Under the pieces are notes generated by a model. It had not been told where the DNA came from. It was given only the letters and a program-made list of their open reading frames with translations, and did not search any database. From TA-21 sp036557405 (lineage in GTDB: Archaea > Thermoproteota > Nitrososphaeria > Nitrososphaerales > Nitrososphaeraceae): a stretch of DNA of 16,125 bases. A program made the position numbers and the translations under genes. Numbering within the stretch: the stretch's first letter is position 1; every line of letters starts with the position of its first letter. The stretch spans positions 1 through 16,125 of the forward strand of contig DATBHO010000108.1 in assembly GCA_036557405.1 (NCBI GenBank), written 5' to 3'. Shown one piece after another: positions 1-7,635 of the stretch.

Positions 1-342
1 ATTTGTTTTTGTTACTGACTCTAACTCCTCTATTGACTGATAGGCTACTTTTCCTAATATCCCAATTCCCGCATTGTTTACCAAAATATCAACGGTGTCA
101 TAAACTGATAGTACTTCTCTAGCCATCTTTAGTACTTCTGATTTGTTGGATACATCACAACCAAAGATCATTGATTCGGATTTTTTACCTATTTCGGATG
201 AAACTTGAGATAATCGTTCTCTGTTTCTAGAAACAAGTATAATAGCTTTGACTTCTTGTTTAGCAAATTCTAATGCTGTTGATCTCCCAATACCTGATGA
301 CGCTCCAGTTATGACGACTATTTTTCCCCTCAACTTATTCAT
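1..342 (-). CDS. Short-chain dehydrogenase/reductase (SDR), 3' end cut by window edge
   Basis: The N-terminal 114 codons of an SDR oxidoreductase are visible, from an ATG at 342 running off the left edge without a stop. The Rossmann NAD(P)-binding motif TGASSGIG lies near residues 13-20, and the NNAG motif of the family lies near residue 90. The catalytic Tyr-x-x-x-Lys would lie beyond the window, so substrate and cofactor preference cannot be judged. It starts 48 bp after the stop of the flippase-like membrane gene on the same strand, so the two may be co-transcribed. The family assignment is firm; the substrate is unknown. Confidence 0.88.
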   Translation of the reverse strand, partial: MNKLRGKIVVITGASSGIGRSTALEFAKQEVKAIILVSRNRERLSQVSSEIGKKSESMIFGCDVSNKSEVLKMAREVLSVYDTVDILVNNAGIGILGKVAYQSIEELESVTKTN

Positions 343-390
343 TGTAATTCTATGTTAGTTCTAACTGAATGTCTTTTTCAGCAACATTGG

Positions 391-1440
391 TTACCTATTA
401 TCCAAATTTTTAGATTTAATTTGATTTGCAATGGAATCTTTTCCGACTGTAATCCTCATAAGAGCTATCCACATTATAACAAGAGGAACATGGTATGTAG
501 CAATTCTCCAAGCTATAATTACAGACAATTGTGATGAGTTTAGAACATCGGCCAAATGAGGAATAGAACTAATATTTGTAATATATGCCCAAACACCCAG
601 TTCTGCTAAACCAGATCCTCCAATGGTAATTGGTAATGTGGAGAGCGCGGTTGATGCCGAAGTGGCCATAAATGATTGAAAAAATCCTACATGTTCACCT
701 ACAGCTTGTGCAAGTATCAGGAATGAAAAACCTTGAAAGACAAAAGCTACAAAAGTTATTGCCATTCCTATCGAAAGGACCTTGACTGAATTGAAAGATG
801 TAAAATTCTCTCTGCTCATTTTGCATAAATCTGCTAAAGCAACATTTGTAGAATGTATGATACGATCTGATCTTTCTTTTGATAAGAATTTTTTAAGCAA
901 GCTTATGACAAATTTTGGGAGTTGAATATTTCTATTTGCAGATAAAACAACTACTAGAAACCAGAAGCCAAATGTTGGAATGGCAACAAGGATGACTGTG
1001 ATACCAATAAAAGAACCGCCACTAATGATGGCGACAACACCCGCAATAAATGCCAAAATACTGCCCACAAAAACGTCGGCAATTATTTCCGCAGTCGCTA
1101 CCCAGGCAGCCTTTCCTGTGGAAACTCCGTTCTTAACTAGCCATGCAATCCTTACTATTTCACCACCTATGAAAGACGGCGTGGTCTGTGTTACGAATTC
1201 ACCAGCTAACCTGGCATTCATTGTTTTGAGAGTTGTGCTAATATTAGGCCCGATGAAGCGGTTAGTAAAATACCTAAACCTATATGCTTGCAATAAAATG
1301 CGAACCATAACAGCAGATACAGAAAGCAGGAATGGTAGTGCGCCGACTGAGAATACATCTGAAGGAGAAACAGGTGTAAATACAAATAATAATAAAAACG
1401 GGATAAGGCTTACAGCAACTGCAATTATTCTCCATTTCAA
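391..1440 (-). CDS. YbhN/UPF0104 flippase-like integral membrane protein (LPG synthase TM-domain family)
   Basis: A 349-residue polytopic membrane protein with an N-terminal hydrophobic helix (residues 5-25) and several more membrane segments. It resembles the transmembrane part of lysylphosphatidylglycerol synthases (UPF0104/YbhN, flippase-like domain). Supporting landmarks are a FVTQTTPSFIGGEIVR segment near residues 82-97 and LPITIGGSGLAELG near residue 270, which match the Gly/Glu-rich loops conserved in this family. The soluble aminoacyl-transferase domain of MprF is absent, as in most archaeal members. Members are thought to move or modify membrane lipids or lipid-linked sugars, but the substrate here is not known. 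It is divergent from the GPN GTPase across a 79-bp AT-rich spacer and may be in an operon with the SDR gene downstream. Confidence 0.8.
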   Translation of the reverse strand: MKWRIIAVAVSLIPFLLLFVFTPVSPSDVFSVGALPFLLSVSAVMVRILLQAYRFRYFTNRFIGPNISTTLKTMNARLAGEFVTQTTPSFIGGEIVRIAWLVKNGVSTGKAAWVATAEIIADVFVGSILAFIAGVVAIISGGSFIGITVILVAIPTFGFWFLVVVLSANRNIQLPKFVISLLKKFLSKERSDRIIHSTNVALADLCKMSRENFTSFNSVKVLSIGMAITFVAFVFQGFSFLILAQAVGEHVGFFQSFMATSASTALSTLPITIGGSGLAELGVWAYITNISSIPHLADVLNSSQLSVIIAWRIATYHVPLVIMWIALMRITVGKDSIANQIKSKNLDNR

Positions 1441-1468
1441 ATTTAATCAATGCAAAATAGAAGTCAGT

Positions 1469-1482
1469 CATATAATAATTAA
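1469..1482. promoter_or_regulatory. Shared TATA-like region between the divergent flippase-like and GPN GTPase genes
   Basis: The 79-bp gap between the two divergent genes holds a single strong A/T block (CATATAATAATTAA) that reads as a TATA box in either direction. It lies about 35 bp from the minus-strand ATG at 1440 and 30-45 bp from the plus-strand TTG candidates at 1505 and 1520. This spacing fits short-leader archaeal transcripts. It is inferred from sequence only. Confidence 0.4.
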
Positions 1483-1519
1483 TAGAATTAATATATTCAC
1501 CTCATTGTTTGAAGTATAT

Positions 1520-2278
1520 TTGGAAACTATTTTTATTACTGGGACAGCAGGCTCAGGTAAGTCACTTCTTACATCGAAACTAATCCAATGGTATAAGGAT
1601 AATAACTTCTATGCCATCTCTTTAAATCTTGATCCAGGTGTCATCTCACTACCTTATGAACCAGATGTGGATGTGAGAAATTATATTGACATAGAAAAGA
1701 TAATGTCTCAACATGATTTAGGGCCAAATGGTGCCCTCATAATGGCTTCAGATTTGATTGCTACAAAATTGCATGAAATTCAAGATGAGGTTTATAATTT
1801 AAATCCAGATTTTGTGGTTGTAGATACTCCTGGTCAGATTGAACTATTCATATTCAGGGCAAGTGGTCCATTTTTTGTTTCGAATTTTCAATCTGACAAT
1901 AAGATTAACATATTTACTTTTGATGGAATTCTTGCCTCGTCGACTCCAATGAATTTCATTTCAATTGCATTGATGGCAACTTCAGTGAGACTTCGCCTGA
2001 ATATATCGCAGATAGATGTCATGACAAAAAGGGACCTGGTAATTGATAAGCTACAGGAAATAATGAAATGGTCTTCTAAATCATCTTTGGAGGATTCATT
2101 GCAAAATGAAAAGAATATTGAATATTCAATTCTGAGTAAAGATCTACTAAACGCTTTGTTTAAAAACAAACTCATGCAAAGTCCAATTCTTGTGTCAAGT
2201 TTAACAATGAGTGGGATGGTGAATCTAACAGCGGCGCTTTCAAGGGTGCTTAATCTCGGTGAAGAAAAGGGAGACTAG
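1520..2278 (+). CDS. GPN-loop GTPase (archaeal PAB0955-like)
   Basis: Archaeal relative of eukaryotic GPN1-3, homodimeric GTPases linked in eukaryotes to RNA polymerase assembly; the archaeal role is not settled. From the proposed TTG start the protein has 252 residues. The P-loop GTAGSGKS is at residues 8-15, the diagnostic Gly-Pro-Asn insertion at 68-70 and the G3 motif DTPGQ at 102-106. The open frame extends far upstream (to about 980), but that part overlaps the divergent membrane gene and has no family resemblance. Family members begin only a few residues before the first beta strand (IFITG), so TTG 1520 is the best start and TTG 1505 the alternative. Its stop is 2 bp before thrB, so the two are probably co-transcribed. 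Confidence 0.88.
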   Translation: METIFITGTAGSGKSLLTSKLIQWYKDNNFYAISLNLDPGVISLPYEPDVDVRNYIDIEKIMSQHDLGPNGALIMASDLIATKLHEIQDEVYNLNPDFVVVDTPGQIELFIFRASGPFFVSNFQSDNKINIFTFDGILASSTPMNFISIALMATSVRLRLNISQIDVMTKRDLVIDKLQEIMKWSSKSSLEDSLQNEKNIEYSILSKDLLNALFKNKLMQSPILVSSLTMSGMVNLTAALSRVLNLGEEKGD

Positions 2279-2280
2279 AG

Positions 2281-3249
2281 TTGGAGATAAAAGGAACAGA
2301 AGAAACATTGGAATTTTGTGAAGCGACGGCGTTCTCATCTACTGCCAATTTAGGTCCCGGTTTTGATGTCTTTGGTCTTGGACTTGATCTTTTTTATGAT
2401 ACCGTATCTATTCGAAAGTTAGCAACAAAGAATGGAAAGATAAAGATCGCATCAGATAAGAATGAGAATATTCCTTCTACGGCTAAAGAAAATTCTGCGA
2501 GTCTTTCAGTAATGAAAATCGCTCAAAAATACAAAATTAAGAATGATCTTGAGATAAGAATCAGCAAGGGAGTGCCAGTAGGATTGGGATTAGGGAGTAG
2601 CGCTGCATCAAGCGCAGCAGCAGTTACGGCGTTTAATGAACTTTTCAAGTGTAAATTGACTGACAATGAGTTATTAGATTATGCCGCAGAAGGGGAGGTT
2701 AGTAGTGCTGGTGTAAAACACTATGACAATGTTGTAGCTTCATTATTTGGAGGATTCGTTATCGTACGAACTTTTCCCACACTTAAATTTATTAAAATAA
2801 ATACACCAAAAGATCTTTTAGTTGTAGTTTGCGTTCCTAAAATAATAACACCAGCTAAGAAAACAAAACTAGCACGAAGTGTGATACCAGAAGAGATAAC
2901 AATTAAAGATCTTACAAAAAATTTGGCAAATGCATGTATTATGGTTAGCGGCTTTTTCCTTCAAGATACCAAACTTCTAACAAACGGAATAAATGATATT
3001 ATAGTAGAACCAGCTAGGAAGGGTCTTATTGCCGGCTACGATAAAGTAAAATTAAATGCATACCATTCCGGTGCATTGGCAGTTACTATAAGCGGTGCTG
3101 GACCATCAATGATTGCATTCACAAATTCCGCTAAAAATGCAAGCAAAATAGGCCGTTCAATGCAACAGGGATTTGCGGAATCTAAAGTTGAGAGTAATGC
3201 CTACGTCTGTCGATCCAGTAGTCCGGCTAGAGTTACTTCAAAATATTGA
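2281..3249 (+). CDS. thrB: Homoserine kinase (GHMP family)
   Basis: Phosphorylates L-homoserine with ATP to O-phosphohomoserine, the substrate of threonine synthase. The protein has 322 residues, a usual length. GHMP motif 1 TANLGPGFD is at residues 21-29, the ATP-binding loop GLGLGSSAAS at 101-110 and the C-terminal motif with SGAGPS near 270. The only start that respects the preceding gene is TTG at 2281; the G-rich stretch GGGAGA just before the GPN stop could serve as a ribosome binding site within the upstream gene. The 2-bp spacing to the GPN GTPase suggests coupled translation. It converges on the crotonase gene, with a hairpin at the junction. Confidence 0.93.
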   Translation: MEIKGTEETLEFCEATAFSSTANLGPGFDVFGLGLDLFYDTVSIRKLATKNGKIKIASDKNENIPSTAKENSASLSVMKIAQKYKIKNDLEIRISKGVPVGLGLGSSAASSAAAVTAFNELFKCKLTDNELLDYAAEGEVSSAGVKHYDNVVASLFGGFVIVRTFPTLKFIKINTPKDLLVVVCVPKIITPAKKTKLARSVIPEEITIKDLTKNLANACIMVSGFFLQDTKLLTNGINDIIVEPARKGLIAGYDKVKLNAYHSGALAVTISGAGPSMIAFTNSAKNASKIGRSMQQGFAESKVESNAYVCRSSSPARVTSKY

Positions 3250-3269
3250 TTTCAAATAAGCTGAGGTTT

Positions 3270-3300
3270 AAGAAGTGGTATTACTTCCTACTTCTTGCTT
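3270..3300 (+). terminator. Hairpin between convergent thrB and crotonase genes
   Basis: A perfect 7-bp inverted repeat, AAGAAGT at 3270-3276 and ACTTCTT at 3290-3296, encloses a 13-nt loop. On the plus strand it is followed by GCTTTTATTT, a T-rich tract of the sort at which archaeal RNA polymerase stops. It lies 20 bp after the thrB stop and its right arm overlaps the last codons of the opposing gene. It is a candidate terminator for thrB; archaeal terminators often need only the T tract. Confidence 0.4.
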
Positions 3301-4148
3301 TTATTTAGAAATTCAGACATCATTTTTTGTCTATCTTCATGTGCAAAACACAGAGACCAGCCATAGATCTCTAATCTGAGCCCCGTGGTCAGATCTGCAT
3401 CCATACCCCTGTTTATCAACATTTTACTAACCTTCACAGCATTAAAACTATTTTTTGCAATTTGCATGGCTAGATTTACACACTCATCCATGAGTTTATT
3501 GTTAAGAAGTTTTGCTACCTGTCTACTTCGTTCCTTTTCTTTCTCCCTATCTTCCTTAGGGACCTCAGGTGGTAAATTATCATCAGATGATAAGCTAATC
3601 ACTTTATTCACCAGACCCAATTGAAGCGCTTCTTCCGCCGAAATCATCTTACCCGTGAAGACTAACTCCTTGGCTTTTGCCGGCCCAACTAACCTCATGA
3701 GCCTTTGTGTACCTCCCCATCCGGGAGGAATTCCTATTGTAACCTCTGGCTGCCCCAATTTTGCATTACTTGACGCGATTCTAATATCGCAAACCATTGC
3801 TAATTCACAACCACCTCCAAGCGCATATCCATTTACAGCAGCTATGACTGGTTTTTCCAAACGTTCGATCTTGTTCAAGACTGATTGTGCTGACGATGCA
3901 TATTTTTCCGCAGATATTGGATCTATGTTCACCATATATGATATGTCAGCACCAGCGCAGAAGGATTTGTCACCAGTACCTGTTATTATTACAACTTTAA
4001 TACTTTCGTCTGCGCCCACTATATCTACCGTTCGAGAAAGCTCCGATATGACATCAATATTCATTGCGTTGAGAGCTTCTGGCCTATTAATTCGCAGTAG
4101 AGCTATTTCGCCTTGGGGTTCAAGCTGAATATACTTCATATTAGACAT
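3288..4148 (-). CDS. Enoyl-CoA hydratase/crotonase, probable 3-hydroxypropionyl-CoA dehydratase / crotonyl-CoA hydratase
   Basis: Crotonase-fold acyl-CoA hydratase of 286 residues. The oxyanion-hole segments are visible (CAGAD at 64-68, GGG at 111-113). Both catalytic glutamates of true hydratases are present, Glu115 in GGGCE and Glu135 in GQPE, so hydration/dehydration is expected rather than isomerase or decarboxylase chemistry. In ammonia-oxidising archaea an enzyme of this kind (Nmar_1308 in Nitrosopumilus) dehydrates 3-hydroxypropionyl-CoA and hydrates crotonyl-CoA in the carbon-fixation cycle; that assignment here is inferred from lineage and motifs. A charged insert (about residues 187-211, Lys/Glu/Arg-rich) precedes the C-terminal helices. 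An A/T block at 4171-4182 sits about 25 bp upstream of ATG 4148, suggesting a nearly leaderless mRNA. Confidence 0.87.
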   Translation of the reverse strand: MSNMKYIQLEPQGEIALLRINRPEALNAMNIDVISELSRTVDIVGADESIKVVIITGTGDKSFCAGADISYMVNIDPISAEKYASSAQSVLNKIERLEKPVIAAVNGYALGGGCELAMVCDIRIASSNAKLGQPEVTIGIPPGWGGTQRLMRLVGPAKAKELVFTGKMISAEEALQLGLVNKVISLSSDDNLPPEVPKEDREKEKERSRQVAKLLNNKLMDECVNLAMQIAKNSFNAVKVSKMLINRGMDADLTTGLRLEIYGWSLCFAHEDRQKMMSEFLNKSKK

Positions 4149-4170
4149 TAAAAAAATGGAACGAGTACAT

Positions 4171-4182
4171 TTAATTAAATCT
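4171..4182 (-). promoter_or_regulatory. TATA-like box of the crotonase gene
   Basis: On the minus strand this reads AGATTTAATTAA, centred about 28 bp upstream of the ATG at 4148. That is the expected distance for a leaderless or very short-leader archaeal transcript. Confidence 0.4.
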
Positions 4183-4247
4183 TATTCTAGTTTCGCTAAA
4201 AAGCTGCTCCGAAATCAAGAAATTTAGAGATTTTCAGGCTTTGATAG

Positions 4248-5960
4248 CTAGGCGCCAGCCATTCCGTTTCTCAATTCAACAGCCTTGTGATCGTCGTTGG
4301 CCATTGATTCTGCAGCTTCCTTGTGCATTTCAGACATTGCACAACCCATTTGTGCTTCGGGTTTGCCCCTTCTCATGATTCCACGATACAAACCAGCTTC
4401 AAGGGTTTGTCCATGTGCTTTTTCCCATTCCTCAACTGGAATGCTGTATTTCTTTTGGATTCTATCTCGATACCATTCTGGAATTACATTAAATGCACAG
4501 AATGGAATAATTCTCAAGTCAGGGGTCAAATAATGAATATCACATCTCTGTAGTCTCTCAAGGTCTTCGTTATATTTATCCTGGAAGTGCATCATTCCCA
4601 AGAAGAGTGAACGAACATGCCATGAACCTACTGAGTCAAAATTATGTTTCAGTAATATGCTAGAGAACATCTTTGCAAGATCTAACCCATGAGGCTGTTT
4701 GTTTCTATCTACGAATTGATTTAATTTTCTAACAACCTGTAACATTGTCCAATACCTGTTTGCACCTGATTTGATCTCCTCTGCCTTTTCTTCGAAATAT
4801 TCCAGGACACCTTTGAGATCAACAAATGAGGTTAGCGGAATCAACTTCTTAGTTTGAGTGTCCTCAAATACATAGGTTCCAGCACCGCAAGCAAAATGGA
4901 TTGATAGTTCGTATTTTGGCTTTTTGCTAAATGCTTCAATAACATTTGTCAGTGGCATACATGATGGAACTGGGAACCAGTCATCAGTGGAAATTTCTCC
5001 GTTAGTTTGCTCTTGTATTCTTTCTATACAGTCTGGGATCGTAATCCTATATTTCTCTCGTTCTTTTTTGCCCATTCTACCAGTTAATGAAACAGGTTGG
5101 AAGTTTACTGCATGAACTACATCGAGATGTTTTTGTGCATATCTTATAATTGGACCTAATTCATGATCATTGATGGACTTTATTACAGTTGGCACGAACA
5201 CTACAGTAGTTCCACATTTTCTTGCAGATTCTAGGGCATACGGAACTTCCCAGTGATTCTTTGGATTTGTTCTAGGAGTCACCCCATCAAATGACAGGTA
5301 TAGATTGCTAACACCGGCATTTCTTACTTGACGCATTGTTTCTGGAGAAAGTGCCAATTTGATACCGTTAGTATTCATTTGAACATGATCCACACCCTCT
5401 TCTTTCATAATCCTAATGATATCAGTGATATCGTCCCTTAGCATTGGTTCACCGCCCGTAATTTGAATTGAATTTCCAGCGATTGGCTTTTCTGCCTTCA
5501 GAGTTTTCATCATAGCTCTAACTTGCTCATGGGTAGGCTCATACAAATAAGCACCTTCTAATCCCTTTTTAACATAAAAGAAACAGTACCAGCACGTGAG
5601 ATCACATCTATTGGTGACAATCATATTAGCAAGTCCGGAATGAGACAGATGATTTGTACATAATCCACAGTTAGTAGGGCAGGCACATTTGTCTACCATA
5701 ACATTGGGTGCATGCGCACCTTTTCCGTCCATCCAATATGTGCTGAATTTATTGTACATTTTATATGAACCAAAATACAATTCTTCACACTCACCGTGTG
5801 TTGGACATGTTTTGGACATGAAGACCTTACCTTCTCTTTCAAAAACTTCGGCATCAAGAATCATGTTGCAGTCGGGGCATATACTTTGAGTAAATCGAAT
5901 TGTTCTCTTGTCTGTTTTAACCTTGCTTACCGTACGATTGGATATCTGTATTAATTCCAC
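4248..5960 (-). CDS. tes: Radical SAM enzyme, tetraether lipid synthase (Tes) family
   Basis: A 570-residue radical SAM protein of the COG1964 type, to which MJ0619 and MA_1486 belong. Known Tes enzymes join the phytanyl ends of archaeal diethers to make tetraether (GDGT) membrane lipids. An N-terminal zinc- or rubredoxin-like unit has C28xxC31 and C52...C58. A four-Cys cluster site follows (C92, C94, C98, C101). The SAM cluster motif CDLTCWYC has C119, C123 and C126, and the SAM-binding GGEP lies near residue 170. More cysteines in the C-terminal half (HFACG, PFCAF) could hold an additional cluster. The start is GTG at 5960: a stop codon lies directly upstream in frame, and an AGGTGA ribosome binding site sits 7 nt before it. 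Thaumarchaeota often carry several Tes paralogues, so this copy could have a related C-C bond-forming job. Confidence 0.75.
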   Translation of the reverse strand: MELIQISNRTVSKVKTDKRTIRFTQSICPDCNMILDAEVFEREGKVFMSKTCPTHGECEELYFGSYKMYNKFSTYWMDGKGAHAPNVMVDKCACPTNCGLCTNHLSHSGLANMIVTNRCDLTCWYCFFYVKKGLEGAYLYEPTHEQVRAMMKTLKAEKPIAGNSIQITGGEPMLRDDITDIIRIMKEEGVDHVQMNTNGIKLALSPETMRQVRNAGVSNLYLSFDGVTPRTNPKNHWEVPYALESARKCGTTVVFVPTVIKSINDHELGPIIRYAQKHLDVVHAVNFQPVSLTGRMGKKEREKYRITIPDCIERIQEQTNGEISTDDWFPVPSCMPLTNVIEAFSKKPKYELSIHFACGAGTYVFEDTQTKKLIPLTSFVDLKGVLEYFEEKAEEIKSGANRYWTMLQVVRKLNQFVDRNKQPHGLDLAKMFSSILLKHNFDSVGSWHVRSLFLGMMHFQDKYNEDLERLQRCDIHYLTPDLRIIPFCAFNVIPEWYRDRIQKKYSIPVEEWEKAHGQTLEAGLYRGIMRRGKPEAQMGCAMSEMHKEAAESMANDDHKAVELRNGMAGA

Positions 5961-5967
5961 TCAATTT

Positions 5968-5973
5968 TCACCT
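5968..5973 (-). promoter_or_regulatory. Shine-Dalgarno site of the tes-family gene
   Basis: On the minus strand the sequence is AGGTGA, 7 nt before the GTG start at 5960. It is one of the few clear ribosome binding sites in the window, and it supports a GTG start and a short 5' leader. Confidence 0.6.
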
Positions 5974-6003
5974 GAGTTATTCATGACGAGTCTGTTCTTT
6001 TAC

Positions 6004-6015
6004 TATATAAATATA
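6004..6015 (-). promoter_or_regulatory. TATA box of the tes-family gene
   Basis: The minus strand reads TATATTTATATA, centred at about 6010. It predicts transcription from about 5985 and a leader of some 25 nt that carries the AGGTGA site. The divergent TrmB gene has its own TATA box 60-70 bp away, so a regulator bound in the 153-bp gap could affect both. Confidence 0.5.
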
Positions 6016-6073
6016 ATGTAACTAATAATATGGTGATTAGTTTGCTTGTAGGTTGATTGCGAGCTCCACATCT

Positions 6074-6083
6074 AAGATATATA
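6074..6083 (+). promoter_or_regulatory. TATA box of the TrmB-family regulator
   Basis: AAGATATATA is centred about 36 bp upstream of ATG 6115. It predicts a start of transcription near 6105, downstream of the alternative TTG start at 6091. This favours ATG 6115 as the true translation start. Confidence 0.5.
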
Positions 6084-6114
6084 CTATGTTTTGCTATCCA
6101 GCTTAACCATTATT

Positions 6115-6882
6115 ATGAGTTTATCTGACAAGACGAAGAAAGCAATGGAAGAGATAGGCTTAGGAAGCTACGAAATAAAAGTCTACATTTGTCTACTTGA
6201 AAATGGTTCGATGACAGCTTCAGAGATTAGTAAAAAATCGAGTGTACCTTATTCAAAGATATACGAAGTTTTAAATTCATTAGAAAATAGAGGGTGGATT
6301 GAATCTAACAGCTCAAGGCCGCAGAAATTCTTTCCAAATTCGCCCCAAACCGCCACAGAAACAACAAGAACATTAATAGAAAAAAAGATGGATTCCAACA
6401 ATGAGCTAATAATTCAGGAACTAATGCCTATTTACGAAAAAACAGGAATAAAGGAAAGGCCAGAAATATGGGTGGTAATGGGTTTATTCAATATCGCCAA
6501 TAAAGTTCAAGAAATAATTCAAAATTGTAAGAAGGAATTGCTCCTTGCGTTACCTCAGGGTGCAGAAAATATTGTCGGAATGGTTCAAGCTACTTTGAGA
6601 ACCTTATCGGAGAAGGGTGTAAAAATTGCAGTCCTAGTTTCTGATAACACAAGTCAGGACGCAATACTCACCATTTCTAGAGTTGCTGAAGTTAGAGTTA
6701 AGAACAGCATGTTTGGAGGGGGAGTCATAGGCGACATAAATCAGGTTATGATTCTACTCAGTAGTGGAAGAAACGAAAAAGGCGCTTTAGAGCCGATAGC
6801 AATTTGGGCAAATCATATAGGATTGGCAGGATTTGCAAAAGAATACTTTAGGTATCTATGGGCTGATGCAAGTTCAAAGTAG
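6115..6882 (+). CDS. TrmB-family transcriptional regulator
   Basis: A 255-residue DNA-binding protein. A winged helix-turn-helix of the TrmB type spans about residues 12-75 (LGLGSYEIKVYICLLENG, then ASEISKKSSVPYSKIYEVL as recognition region). It is followed by a phospholipase-D-like/sugar-sensor style C-terminal domain (about 115-250). TrmB proteins regulate sugar, energy or lipid genes in archaea; the ligand cannot be read from the sequence. The frame opens at TTG 6091, but the TATA box position supports ATG 6115. It is divergently transcribed from the tes-family gene, so autoregulation and control of that gene is a reasonable inference. It is not proven, because Nitrososphaeria carry many TrmB paralogues. 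Confidence 0.85.
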   Translation: MSLSDKTKKAMEEIGLGSYEIKVYICLLENGSMTASEISKKSSVPYSKIYEVLNSLENRGWIESNSSRPQKFFPNSPQTATETTRTLIEKKMDSNNELIIQELMPIYEKTGIKERPEIWVVMGLFNIANKVQEIIQNCKKELLLALPQGAENIVGMVQATLRTLSEKGVKIAVLVSDNTSQDAILTISRVAEVRVKNSMFGGGVIGDINQVMILLSSGRNEKGALEPIAIWANHIGLAGFAKEYFRYLWADASSK

Positions 6883-6957
6883 AATTTGAAACTGATCAGG
6901 AGCTAAAGGCATACAACTACAATCTAATTTTTAAGAGCCTTAATGGACATTACTAAA

Positions 6958-7025
6958 GGACAAACAATGACGAAACAGCCCTACTGAAGTCAATATGAAG
7001 TAGATCTTGAGTTAGGAGTTTGTCC
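6958..7025 (+). ncRNA. Possible structured RNA with C/D-box-like elements
   Basis: A perfect 8-bp inverted repeat, GGACAAAC at 6958-6965 and GTTTGTCC at 7018-7025, encloses 52 nt. Inside are AATGACGA (close to a C box, RUGAUGA), then CTGA 10 nt later (D-box-like), then TATGAAG, a weak C'-like element. A second CTGA follows outside at about 7035. The box spacing on the 3' half is too long for a standard archaeal C/D sRNA, so this is only a candidate. It lies in the 280-bp gap between the TrmB gene and the pelota-associated gene. Confidence 0.22.
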
Positions 7026-7062
7026 GCTCAAAGTCCTGACAGTTTATTCATTTTTAAATTAC

Positions 7063-7073
7063 TTATATTATAG
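7063..7073 (+). promoter_or_regulatory. TATA-like box upstream of the gene preceding pelA
   Basis: TTATATTATAG predicts transcription from about 7094-7098, roughly 65-70 nt before the TTG at 7163. It would drive the unrecognised gene and, probably, pelA. Confidence 0.35.
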
Positions 7074-7162
7074 AATAGCAAATCTTTCAGATTAACTTGA
7101 AACTTGCTCAAGAGTTTTTGATGTCAGAAACTTGATAAATAGCAACAAATCCTATCAAGACA

Positions 7163-7597
7163 TTGGTACTAATTGAAGCTGCTTGTTCACTTGAGAGCTT
7201 TAGGAGGTTTATTATTATAAGTACATGTAGATCCTTTATACCGGAAAGTTATGTGCATGACTTTGAAATATTTCCTGAGCGAGAAGAAGGTCCTGGTGCA
7301 ATATACGTTGAAGCAGCTGACAAGGTGACTCTTAAAAAGATTCGTGAAATGACCTTTGTGAACGCCAAAGAAGTACTAGGCATAATTTATTCTTCAAAAA
7401 CCGGAAACACTCAACTTAAATGGCGTCAAACTAGGAGGAAAAATGGAAAAGTCACCGGTGAGGCTTCACCAAACGCATTAGTAAATTTGGTTGAATCAGA
7501 AGTAATTACTCAGGACTGGGTAAACAGTTATCTTGAGTCTTCAAAACAAAATAATGGAGCTAACAATCAATCGAAATTGAATACAGAGCCCAATTGA
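7163..7597 (+). CDS. Unrecognised protein encoded just upstream of pelota
   Basis: I do not recognise the family. The longest form has 144 residues from TTG 7163. A GTG at 7253 gives a 114-residue form that starts at the segment HDFEIFPEREEGPGAIYVEA. An AGGAGG at 7203-7208 lies inside the long form but is about 45 nt from the GTG, too far to be its ribosome site. The middle (IYVEAADKVTLKKIREM) looks like an alpha/beta unit; Lys/Arg-rich stretches (KWRQTRRKNGK) suggest nucleic-acid contact; the last 20 residues are Asn/Gln/Ser-rich and probably disordered. There are no membrane segments or cysteine motifs. It ends 38 bp before pelA on the same strand, so co-expression with the ribosome-rescue factor is likely. 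Confidence 0.6.
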   Translation: MVLIEAACSLESFRRFIIISTCRSFIPESYVHDFEIFPEREEGPGAIYVEAADKVTLKKIREMTFVNAKEVLGIIYSSKTGNTQLKWRQTRRKNGKVTGEASPNALVNLVESEVITQDWVNSYLESSKQNNGANNQSKLNTEPN

Positions 7598-7635
7598 TGA
7601 GATAAGCACTAGAGACATTGTGAAAAATAATTCAG

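Noticed and set aside
980..1519. Upstream 180 codons of the frame that contains the GPN GTPase
   Set aside because: They overlap the clear divergent membrane gene and have no family resemblance; GPN proteins start just before the P-loop strand.
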